Origin: Acanthamoeba lenticulata
Lineage: Eukaryota; Discosea; Longamoebia; Acanthamoebidae
NCBI GenBank assembly: GCA_002179805.1
Contig: NAVB01001868.1
Span: 1 to 14,617, forward strand
DNA: 14,617 bases
Direction: 5' to 3'
The notes below the pieces were generated by a model. It was not told the DNA's origin. It saw nothing but the letters and a program-made list of their open reading frames with translations, and made no database searches. A program made the position numbers and the translations under genes. Position 1 is the stretch's first letter. Each line of letters starts with the position of its first letter. Shown one piece after another: positions 7,085-14,617 of this stretch.

Positions 7085-9497
7085 ATGGCTTTCTCAGCCA
7101 AGGCGGTCGTCGCCGTCCTGGTCCTCGTGGCCCTGGCGATCTGCTCCTGCTCGGCGGTGGACGTGCTGCCGCTGCGCATCGACAACCCGGCCCCGGACGG
7201 CTCTGGCGTGGTCTTCTTCCAGCTCCAGGCGGCCACGGCCGGCGCCTCGTTCGCCAACTTCAAGATCATCAGCACCTCGATCTCGGGCTCCCAGAGCCTC
7301 AAGCTGTGGAACGCCGCTGCTGGCACCTGCGACGGCACCACCCTGTCGGCCGACGGTCTTGTGCCCACGGATGGCAAGGTCTGCTTCTGGGGTACCGTCG
7401 GCGCCGAGGGCGAAAGCAGCTTCAACTACGCGGCCGTCGATGGCGATGGAATCGTCGGTACCTCGCAAAAGGTGGTCATCGTCAACTACAACGTGCAGAG
7501 CTGCCCCGGCATTCCCGACCTGGGTGCGTCGGGCTTCGCCACGGTGCCCGCCAGCCCCGAGGTGAGCATCACGCTGAACGGCCTGGAGATCCAATTCGAG
7601 GTCACCGCCTCCTACCTGCGCAACCAGAGCGCCTGGTGTACGTCCTCCTCCTCCTCCTCCTTCTTCTTCTTCTTCTTCACCAATGGCCAACAACAGCTGC
7701 TGACACACTTATTTGATGATGCTGCAGTCATCGACTTCTTTGACTTTGACCGTAACGCCGACTCGGCCGATGGCACTGGCCGCACTTGCAGCAACCACGT
7801 CAGCTCGGCCTTCACCGGCATCAACTTCCCGCAGTGGTGGCAGTCGCAGCCGCGCGCCACCTTCACCTCCACCCTCGTCGGCTCGACCGTCTCGCCGGCG
7901 CTCGACGACGCCATCTTCCCCATGTACAAGAGCAACGCCAGGTGGGGCATCGAGGCCGCCGGCTGCGACAAGGTCAAGTACACGGCCACCATCCCCACGG
8001 TCAACCTCATCTCCAACGGCGCCAGCGACTGCACGCGCGTACGTGAAGCTTCTTTGTTGATTTGTTGGTTGGTCATCTCGGCCGCGTGTGCTCATGCTTG
8101 GGCATCCAACAGAACGGCCAACCCACCCCGGCGGCGACGGCCAACGGGCTCAACTACACGGCCACGCTCTACGTGTCGGCGCTGCGCCCGCGTGACATCA
8201 ACGACAAGACCAAGGGCTACTACCAGGTCACCTACACCTACCCGTTTAGCTTCCGCATCCAGCAGACCGTGACCGACATCAGGACCACCTCGTCCGCCTT
8301 TGCCTTCCAGGTGCGGCTTGCTCTTTTTCTCTCTTCTTCTTTTCAATCGACCAACGCTCACACGCTCGCTTGCGTTGGGGGGGGGGGACGACACAGGTGT
8401 CGGTGGACAACATGCGCGTGACCCGCGGCCAGGGCCTCACGCTCTCGGTGGAGACCATCATAAGCGACCCCAACTCGGCCAACACGCCCGACCTCGACAG
8501 CTTCCAGCTGACCAGCTACCCGCACCAGGCCGGCCACACGGTTGCGCCCACGCTCGAGTTCGTGTCCGACAACTCGCACTGTCCCAACGACCAGCACCTG
8601 CCGTGCGCCATTCTGTGGAGGGTGACCATCAACGAGCTCACGCTGGCGCAGCTGGACAACGACATGGACGCCTACAACCGCCAGTTCGTCGGCGCCTACA
8701 CCCTGCAGTGGACCGCGCTGAGCACGCCCAACTTGCCGCTCAAGGCGCAGTTGATCATCGACGCCGTAGCGGCCAACTCGACCGACCTGGGCCAGCTCGC
8801 CGTGGAGTCCAAGGTCAACTTCTTCCGCTCGCAGGACGACATGCTCCGCACGGACAACACGGTCGGCCTCACGTCACCCACCTTCAGCTCGGGCGAGAAG
8901 ATCTGGGTCAGGCACAGCTTCCTGGTCGACTCGGCGGACGTCTCGGCCTACGTGTTCACTCTCCAGCGCGCGTGGGTCTGCTGGTCGCCCGTGGCCGGCT
9001 TCGTGCCGACGATCAACCCGGGCACGGGCTGCGCTCAGGACGTGCCCGGTGTCATGGAGGCGGCGCTTGGCCACCGTTTCCTGCTCTACAACATCTCGGT
9101 CGGCGGCATCGCCGATACCGTGCCCGCCGGCTCGACCCAGAAGTCGCGCGTGTGGGGCTGGACGCTCGTCCAGCCGACCAGCTCCTCGTGGACCGGCGGC
9201 CAGACGGTGCACTCGGGCTTTGGCATCAACGCGCTGCCGCTCGTGTCCGACGCGCAGCCGCACACGTACTACTTCCACCTGGTCTCGCAGGTCTCGCAGG
9301 CGACGCTGCCCAACCCCGTCGCCAAGAGGTCCGCGCGTGCCGAGACCCAGGAAGGCCTCTTCATGTTCAAGCGCGAGGATGGCGTCGACACCAGCAGCGG
9401 CGCCGGGATGTCCTCCATTACGGTGGTGTCCGAGCAGTCGGCCAGCCCGGCCTCCCAGCTGAGCGCCAGCTGGGCGTCTCAGCTGCTGGTCTTCTAA
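7085..9497 (+). CDS. Secreted protein of unknown family, 720 residues
   Basis: I do not recognise the family. Four exons (7085-7637, 7728-8038, 8113-8310, 8397-9497) are joined by introns of 90, 74 and 86 nt, all GT-AG. The N-terminus is a clear signal peptide: AKAVVAVLVLVALAICSCSA, with probable cleavage before VDVLPL near residue 24. No later membrane segment and no clear GPI signal are seen, so it is likely exported. The mature chain is rich in Thr, Ser and Val, predicted mostly beta, with paired cysteines (C-D-G-T, V-C-F-W, S-C-P-G, A-G-C-D-K, S-H-C-P-N, P-C-A, V-C-W-S, T-G-C-A). It has sequons such as NQS, NYT, NST and NIS. The domain-like segments PFSFRIQQTVTDIR and YVFTLQRAWVCWSP recall extracellular beta-sandwich proteins, but this is only an impression. 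Strong G/C third-position codon use and a TATA-like promoter suggest good expression. Intron 1 is a CTC/CTT pyrimidine tract, and intron 3 holds 11 G in a row. Confidence 0.85.
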
Positions 9498-9522
9498 GCC
9501 TTCTTCTGTACTTCTACAAAAA

Positions 9523-9528
9523 GATAAA
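9523..9528 (+). terminator. Possible poly(A) signal of the secreted-protein gene
   Basis: GATAAA, a one-base variant of AATAAA, lies 26 bases after the stop and shortly before a T run at 9534-9541. This gene and the cupin are convergent, with 142 bases between their stop codons. Confidence 0.4.
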
Positions 9529-9613
9529 CACTGCTTTTTTTTCAATCTCTAGTGGTTCACGTTGAGAGTGCGGTGAAAGTAAAGAGAAAAATGGTTTTGT
9601 TCTTTAGATGTAT

Positions 9614-9619
9614 TTTATT
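9614..9619 (-). terminator. Poly(A) signal of the cupin gene
   Basis: TTTATT on the plus strand reads AATAAA on the minus strand, 20 bases after the cupin stop codon (9642-9640). Position and sequence are both typical. Confidence 0.65.
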
Positions 9620-9639
9620 TTCTCAACCAGGGACTGCGC

Positions 9640-10185
9640 TCAGCACTTGTCGCGGCCCTTGGCAAAGGCCGGAGGGCAGGTAGACTCGACAGCCGTGAAG
9701 GCCTCGAGGATCTTGTAGGAGTGGTTCGCGTTCTTGGGCACCAGCCACGAATCGCCTGTTCAACACCACGCGGAGTGAGTAACGTTTGTACTTGGTGTGT
9801 TTGTTTGTTGGCACACGCACCAGGCTCGAGCAGAAGCGTCTGGCCCTCAAGGCGCAGCTCGGCCCTCCCGCTGATCACATAGCCCAGCGTCTCATACTCC
9901 CTCCGCGTCTCTTGCTGGTCACCTGTACGAGCTCCCCAAGTCAGCTCCGTGCTCTCTCCTGTGGAACCTCAAATAAAGAGGAACGGCTGAGGATGCGCAT
10001 GGCGTACCGGGCTGCTCGTTCTCCCACAGGCGCATGCTGAGGTGGACACCGGAGGCCAGGTACTTTTGGCCCATGGCGCCCTTGGGTGCGGTGCGGGCGT
10101 TGACCTTCATCACGCTCTTGTCGTGGAACTCGCCGCCAGCTTCCTTCTTCTCCAGTCCAGTACCGATGTGCGCAGAGGTGGCCAT
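9640..10185 (-). CDS. Small single-domain cupin protein
   Basis: A cupin-2 type beta-barrel of unknown substrate. Exons 10185-10008, 9922-9821 and 9755-9640 give 131 residues. Both introns (85 and 65 nt) interrupt glycine codons in phase 1. Residues 1-59 include MGQKYLASGVHLSMRLWENEQPG. Motif 1 lies around ETRREYETLGYVISGRAEL and has lost the classical H-x-H pair; it shows Glu and Tyr instead. Motif 2 is EPGDSWLVPKNANHSYKILE, with the G-D, P and H that this family keeps. The chain ends with STCPPAFAKGRDKC. The missing metal-ligand histidines suggest a non-enzymatic or altered role, but related cupins of this size often look like this. The start is the first ATG after an A/C-rich leader, and a TATA box lies 118 bases upstream. 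It is convergent with the secreted-protein gene. Confidence 0.83.
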
Positions 10186-10511
10186 GGTGGTGGTTGTTGT
10201 AGTAGTTGTGGTTCTAGTGGTGGCTGATGTAGTGGGTGGTGGGCGATGTTCTTGTTGTAGAACGTTTTTGTTTTTGGTTTATTACTGCCTCTGTTTGTTT
10301 GATTTTTATAACCCAAGACCCTCGGGCGATCCACGGAACAGCTCCGCCTTCCTCAGGTTGGCGCCCGACAATTCGTTGTCTCCTCCGCCCTCCTGGCCTG
10401 GAATCGTGATCAAGCCCAACAGCCACGTCAGCGCGGTGGTTGGCGCACGTCATCGATTGATCAAGAGACGGACCGATACACACACACATGGCCTGCCCGT
10501 GCCTGAGGTCA
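10186..10511. other. Gap between the cupin start and the TPR gene stop
   Basis: No gene seen. Read on the minus strand, the part next to the cupin is an A/C-rich leader (ACCACCACC and AACAACAA-like triplets). AATAAA at 10283-10278 could serve the TPR transcript, but it lies beyond the cupin TATA box at 10310-10303, so the TPR 3' end and the cupin promoter may overlap. The stretch 10320-10511 is plain GC-rich sequence with a short CA run. Confidence 0.5.
10303..10310 (-). promoter_or_regulatory. TATA box of the cupin gene
   Basis: On the minus strand the sequence is TATAAAAA, preceded by GGGT. It sits 118 bases upstream of the cupin ATG, leaving a leader of about 90 bases if transcription starts 30 bases downstream. 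Confidence 0.6.
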
Positions 10512-13500
10512 CTAGGCGGGCCTGGACTGGTCGCCGTCGCTGCCGCCGCTGTTGCCACCAGAGGTGCTGCCAAAGAGGAGCATGCAGAGGCTGATGGCCA
10601 GCGACGCCGCCGGCTGGTGCGTGCGCTGGCTCGCCAGCATGAACAGCGACGACCAGTCCCGCCCGCCACCGCCGCCGCTGCCGCCACTCGCAGCTTTCTC
10701 TGTGCAGAGGCGCGCGCGCAAGTGAGCTTCACGTGTGTCCTCCTCGAGGCGGCGGCAGCGTTGGCGTACCGGGGGCGCCTCCTCGGGAGTGGCCGCGACG
10801 GCAGGCGTGGTAGGAGGCCAGCGCGGCGACGAGGTCCGGGTGGTCCTTGCCCAGCTTGTCCTCCCAGATCTCGATGACCTTGTCGTAGAGCGGGATGGCC
10901 CGCTCGTACTGGCCCTGCTTGGTGTAAAGCTCGGCCAGCTCGAGCAGGTTCTGCGCATAGTCGGGGTGGGTCGGGCCCAGCGTCTGCGCGCGCATGTCGA
11001 GGGCCTGCTGGTACAGCGGCTCGGCTCGCGCGTAGTCGGCCTTGCGCACGTACAGCGCCGCCAAGTCGGCGTAGCCCTTGGCCAGCTTCGAGTGGCTCTC
11101 CCCAAACACCTCCTTCAGCACCTCTGCGTGTGCGCACACAGGTCATGCTGACGTCAGCATCAGCGTGTCGACGACAAAGGCCGAAGGTGGGGACGGACCG
11201 ATGGAGCGGAGCTGCAGCTTCTCCGACTCCTCGTACATGCCGCGGAGCTGGTGGAGCACGGCCAGCGTGTTCAAGCTGCGGGCGGTGTCGGCGTGGAGGC
11301 GCCCAAAGATGGCCTCGCGGATGTCGAGCGCCTTTTGGTGCAGCGGCGCGGCCTCGTCGTATCGGCCCAGCTTCTGGTAGAGCTCGGCCAGATCGTGCAG
11401 CCCTCTGGACTCGCACCACACGCGCACGCGGGCCAGGACGACGTCAGAGGTCCTCAAGATCACAGCTTGAAGCTCAAGCACACCGCACACGTACCGGGCC
11501 ACGTCGGGGTGGGCGTCGCCCAGGGCCGCCTGGCGCACCTTGAGCGACTTCTGGTAGAGCTCCTCGGCCTCCTTGTACTTGCCCTGCCGGAAGTAGACCC
11601 AGGCCAGGTCGGCCTGCGTGGTGGCGATCTCTGGGTGGTCCTCGCTGGCAAACGCGCTCTTGAGGATCTCGAGCGCCCGCACGTAGTACTGCTCCGACTC
11701 GGCGTATTTCCTGCGTGTGTGGGAGTTAAAGAGTGGACCGCCTCAGTCGAGCGAGGCCGGGGACGAGGAGCCCGCGGGGCTCGTGAGTGTCCACGCACCC
11801 TTGAGTGCCGGCCAGGTAGGCCAAGTGGTGCAGCGACTCGGCGCAGTCGGGATGTCGCCCGCCCAGGCACGACTCGCGGATCGTCTGCGGCACACACACA
11901 GTTGAGTTTAGTGCCCGCCCGCTCCACGGGCGTGAGGCGGGGGGAAGGTACAAGGGCGCGCTGGAGGTGGGCTTTGGACTCGTCGTGCTTGCCCATCTTG
12001 GCCCAGGTCTTGGCCAGCTCGTCGAGGCACTGGGCGACCTTGGGGTTGTTGTGGCCGTAGGCTTTCTCCAGGTTGCGCAACGCCCCGAGGTGCAGCTCCT
12101 CCGACTGCTTGTACTTGCCCTGGTAGTAGCACAGCACGCCCGTGTTGAACAGGCTTCGTGCTGTCCCGCACCATATCAACACATCAAACGACACACACAC
12201 ACACACACACGCTCGTCAGGGCTCCCTGGGCGAGTCCTGGGCGAGGAGGCCTCGGGTCCCGGGGGAACACGGTACCGACGTCGGGGTGGGAGGTCCCGTG
12301 GGCCTTCATGCGGATGGAAAGGGCGCGCTTGTTGAGGGTCTCGGCCTCCTCGTACTTGCCGATCTGGTCGCGTGTCTGGTGTGAGCGCACGCGACGAGGA
12401 CGAGACCTGTGGGATGGGATGACAAAAAGGGAGGGAGGAACCGAGTGCCTTTTGGTAAAGTTCGGCGATTTCGTGGAGGGAGCGGGCAACGAGCGGATGC
12501 TCGGGCCCCATCGCGGCCACGCGCATCTTGTAGGACTGCTTGTAGAGCAGGTGCGCCCGGTTGTACTTGCCCCTCTGCGCGTCAAAGAATCATTCATTAC
12601 ATGCGCTCCACAGGCGGCGGCGGCGGCGGCAGCAGCAATGATCGTGCGTGCCTTGTAGTAGACCCAAGCGAGCGAGGAGAGCGCAAAGGCGATCTCCGGG
12701 TGGTTGGTGCCTCCATACGACGATTGCAGGATCGTCAGCGACCGCTGGTAATACCTGGTCACGTGCACGTGGGGCATGCAGGGTCAGCGCCTCAGAGGAC
12801 ACGGGCCAGGGCCAAGGCCCATTAAAAGGCCAAGGGGGACGCACTTCTTGGCCTTGCGGTAGTGGCCGCGCGTGGCGTGGAGGTAGGCGAGGTCGTTGAG
12901 CGAGGCGGCGCAGTTGGGGTGGTTCTTCCCGATCGTCTTCTCCTGGATGGCCAGCGCCCGCTGGTACAGCGGTTTCGCTGCAATTGCAGAGATTCACACC
13001 GATAAAAGGGTGTGAGTCCCGACACAGGCCGCGGGTGTCAGGGCTGAGCTGAGGAACGCACCCTGCTGGTACTCGCCCAGCTTGTAGTGGACTTTGGCGA
13101 GGCCGGCCATCGGGACCGCAACCTGCAAAAACGAGAAAAGAAAAAGAAAAGAAAAAATATTCAGAAAATGTTTAAATATCAGGCCAAAGTATTACGAGTT
13201 TGGAGAAAGAGGAAGGGAACCTTGATGTGGTCTTCGCCGAGAACGATCTCGAGCATACGCATGGACTGCTTGTAGAGGCCCTTGGCTTTGGCGTAGCGAC
13301 TCCGCGCAAAGTAGAGCTCCGCGATGTTATGCATGCTGTACGCGATCTCCACCTGGGCCACATGGCCAAGTCGTCCAACCATCGCCCAACGCGCCGCCGT
13401 GAGCCCCCACGAACCACACGCGCGCGTGTGGACAGGCCGATGTAGAACGGGAAGAGGAGGGGGGGGGGTGGAAGGAGGAGAGTCGGTACGTGAGTCTTGC

Positions 13501-14617
13501 CAAAGACCTTCTCGCGGATGGCGAGGGCGCGCTCGTTGAGGTCCTCGGCCTCGGCGTACTTGCTTTGGGCCAGGCAGATCATCGCCAAATCTTTTGGTGG
13601 TTCAGTTTTTATAATAATTTTGTGGATTAAATGATCATGACACAAAATAAATCATTAAAAAAGGGAGACAGGAGATCACCGTGGAGGGAGCGGGCCGTGT
13701 CGGGGTGGTGCTCGCCCAGGTAGCGGCTGCGGATGTCGAGGCTGCGCCTGTACAACTCCTCTGATTCGGGGAAGCGCGCTTGCCGATAGTCTGTCGTCGA
13801 TTTGGCCAATCGTCAGCTTTGTGCTGTACACAAGGGAGGCGAGGGCGCGCGGGCTCAACGTACAGATCCAGGCGAGGGCGTTGTAGCTTTGCGCCACCTC
13901 GGGATGGTCGCTGCCGAAACACGATTCCATGATCGACAACGCGTTCTGTATTTTCGCAACAAAATTCAGTTGCAATAATTTAAAAAAGAAATCGAAAAGA
14001 TAAAAGATAAAAATAAAAATGTTAAGAGACCTTGTAGTATTCCTCGGCTTCGTTGAACTTGCCGAGCGTGGTGAAGAGGTAGGCCAGCGAGGCACGCGTT
14101 TGAGCCACGTCAGGGTGGTTGGTGCCCAGGGCGTCCTCCCGGATCTGCAGCGCCCGCTGAAACAGCTCCTCGGCCCGTTGGTAGGCGCCCCGCCGGTAAT
14201 ACACCTGTTGTGGCATGGGGCCGAACGCGCACACAAACGCAGAGATCTCAGCCTCAACGGCGTCTTGCGGGACGAGGGCAGGAGCGCACCTTGGCCAGGT
14301 CGTGCAGGCTCTGGCCCACCTTGATGTGGTTGGGGCCCAACAGCTGCGTGGTGATCTTCAAAGCACGCTTGTGCTCCCGCTTGGCTTCCGTATAACTAGT
14401 TCGCAGATAAAAAAAAAGAAAAAGAAATTAAAATTAGAACAAAAATAAAGAACAAAACAAAAAGAGGAAGAGACGCCAGACCTGCCGAGGGAGAAGTGGA
14501 GCTTGGCGAGGGTCGTCAGAGTGCGGGCCACGTCCGAGTGGTCCGGTCCCAGCAACTGTTCGCGGATGACCAGAGCCTTGTGGACGAGCTTCTCGGCCTG
14601 CTTGTACTTGCCCTGCT
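10512..14617 (-). CDS. Kinesin-light-chain-type TPR protein, 3' part with 19 tandem repeats, start beyond window
   Basis: A scaffold-type protein: TPR arrays of this kind bind partner peptides, but the partner is unknown. Eighteen exons are visible: 14617-14482, 14395-14290, 14204-14031, 13945-13864, 13790-13680, 13590-13490, 13352-13221, 13122-13062, 12977-12845, 12754-12652, 12574-12449, 12363-12276, 12160-11952, 11884-11799, 11710-11495, 11404-11199, 11123-10770, 10699-10512. They add to 869 residues plus stop with no frame correction. Nineteen units of 42 (twice 43) residues follow without spacer, with the pattern GKYxEAExLYxRALxIRE-xxG-xxHPDVARSLxxLAxLY. No other domain is seen. The C-terminus is Gly/Ser-rich around one short hydrophobic stretch (ASLAISLCMLLFG). 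Introns are 67-137 nt; two appear to be GC-AG. The last join (10769-10700) is the least sure: the unspliced alternative frame PEEAPPVRQRCRRLEED also looks TPR-like but needs a frameshift. The 5' end lies past 14617. Confidence 0.88.
11041..11993 (-). repeat. Five-TPR module 3 (repeats 13-17)
   Basis: Third copy. Repeat 13 has QRAL-x-I-x-E with LAYL and, like repeat 8, Cys at position 28; repeat 14 has YY, HPEIA and LAWVYF and is again 43 residues; repeat 15 has LY-x2-S and ARGLHD with AELYQK as in repeat 10; repeat 16 is QKAL-x-IRE; repeat 17 has HSKL. Repeats 18 and 19 start a fourth, incomplete copy. Confidence 0.6.
11145..11160. repeat. Perfect 16-base palindrome with CRE core, inside a TPR intron
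   Basis: ATGCTGACGTCAGCAT reads the same on both strands and contains TGACGTCA. It lies in the intron 11198-11124. Twelve bases of it (TGACGTCAGCAT) also occur at 4054-4065 in front of the USP-type gene. Confidence 0.7.
12191..12210. repeat. (AC)10 microsatellite in a TPR intron
   Basis: Ten perfect AC dinucleotides lie within the intron 12275-12161, one of the longest in the gene (115 nt). It is likely to vary in length between strains. Confidence 0.9.
12364..12448 (-). other. Putative GC-AG intron (85 nt) in the TPR gene
   Basis: The join ...LYQK | IGKYEEAE keeps both frame and the 42-residue repeat register only if the intron starts with GC (AAG|GCACTC) and ends at ACCAG|ATC. No GT donor with a frame-compatible AG gives an intron of normal size; the one in-frame GT option is 43 nt and adds 14 residues that break the repeat. 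Confidence 0.6.
12575..12651 (-). other. Second putative GC-AG intron (77 nt) in the TPR gene
   Basis: The join ...WVYYK | RGKYNRAH needs the donor AAG|GCACGC and the acceptor CGCAG|AGG. It lies at the same place in its repeat (one residue before the repeat end) as the other GC intron, which is the next intron downstream. The intron also contains a GGC/GCC triplet run at 12613-12630. Confidence 0.6.
13078..14189 (-). repeat. Five-TPR module 1 (repeats 3-7)
   Basis: First complete copy of the five-repeat unit in the TPR gene, about 210 codons plus introns. Class markers in order: repeat 3 QRAL-x-I-x-E with LAYL; repeat 4 YY at positions 9-10 with HPEVA and LAWIYY; repeat 5 LY-x2-S with ARSLHD; repeat 6 LNERAL-x-IR; repeat 7 HIKV with LAKV. 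Confidence 0.6.

Larger units (their letters stand above)
11994..13077 (-). repeat. Five-TPR module 2 (repeats 8-12)
   Basis: Second copy. Repeat 8 has QRAL-x-I-x-E with LAYL; repeat 9 has YY, HPEIA and LAWVYY and is 43 residues long; repeat 10 has LY-x2-S and ARSLHE; repeat 11 has LNKRAL-x-IR; repeat 12 has NPKV with LAKT. Each class matches its partner in module 1 better than it matches its neighbours. Confidence 0.6.

Noticed and set aside
8377..8387. A run of 11 G (and 10 G at 13459-13468) as quadruplex or assembly junk
   Set aside because: Both lie inside ordinary introns with intact splice sites. Single G runs give no four-tract quadruplex pattern.
8300..9565. A 421-codon plus-strand open frame overlapping the last exon of the secreted-protein gene
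   Set aside because: It is rich in Arg, Gly and Gln, has no family resemblance and runs through intron 3. GC-rich codons in the true frame leave few stops in the other frames.
10042..10227. Plus-strand frames opposite the cupin first exon and leader
   Set aside because: They consist of antisense of the cupin exon and Val/Gly runs from the A/C-rich leader complement.
10214..11419. A 401-codon minus-strand open frame across the TPR 3' end and the downstream gap
   Set aside because: It is out of frame with the TPR exons and crosses introns and the cupin leader, so it is a GC-driven shadow frame.
11251..12060. A 269-codon plus-strand open frame opposite the TPR exons
   Set aside because: It mirrors the antisense of repeated TPR codons (runs such as LVELLGLLVLALPEV). 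No start context or domain; the minus strand explains the region fully.

Overview
The window looks like nuclear DNA from a compact protist genome, most likely Acanthamoeba or a close amoebozoan relative. This is inferred, not searched. Coding exons are GC-rich. Genes are 100 to 500 bases apart. I infer 37 short introns (51 to 137 nt), nearly all GT-AG, and several genes carry TATA-like boxes, A/C-rich leaders and AATAAA-type poly(A) signals. No prokaryotic operon logic, CRISPR array, tRNA, rRNA or transposon was seen. Exon joins were worked out by hand from frame, splice dinucleotides and family similarity. All six multi-exon models add up to whole codons without a correction.

Layout: (1) 1-258 minus, the 5' part of a 20S proteasome beta-1 (PSMB6-type) gene running off the left edge. 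(2) 947-1595 plus, a glutathione S-transferase whose reading frame is broken once near 1196. (3) 1787-3251 plus, a double-hotdog acyl-CoA thioesterase with 6 exons. (4) 3351-3986 plus, an RMI2-like OB-fold gene with 3 exons. (5) 4136-6560 plus, a USP-type ubiquitin hydrolase related to USP53/USP54 and the plant UCH-related proteins, with 9 exons and a disordered tail. (6) 7085-9497 plus, a secreted protein of unknown family with 4 exons. (7) 9640-10185 minus, a small cupin with 3 exons. (8) 10512-14617 minus, the 3' part of a large kinesin-light-chain-type TPR gene, with 18 exons visible and its start beyond the right edge.

The genes do not form an obvious pathway. They are unrelated housekeeping genes (protein turnover, thiol and acyl-CoA metabolism, genome stability) next to two less ordinary ones. 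The most striking item is the TPR protein. Nineteen 42-residue repeats follow one another without a gap, and they show a higher-order period of five repeats (about 210 residues). Intron positions do not follow that period, and two neighbouring introns seem to use GC instead of GT donors. The secreted 720-residue protein is the best candidate for an undescribed family.
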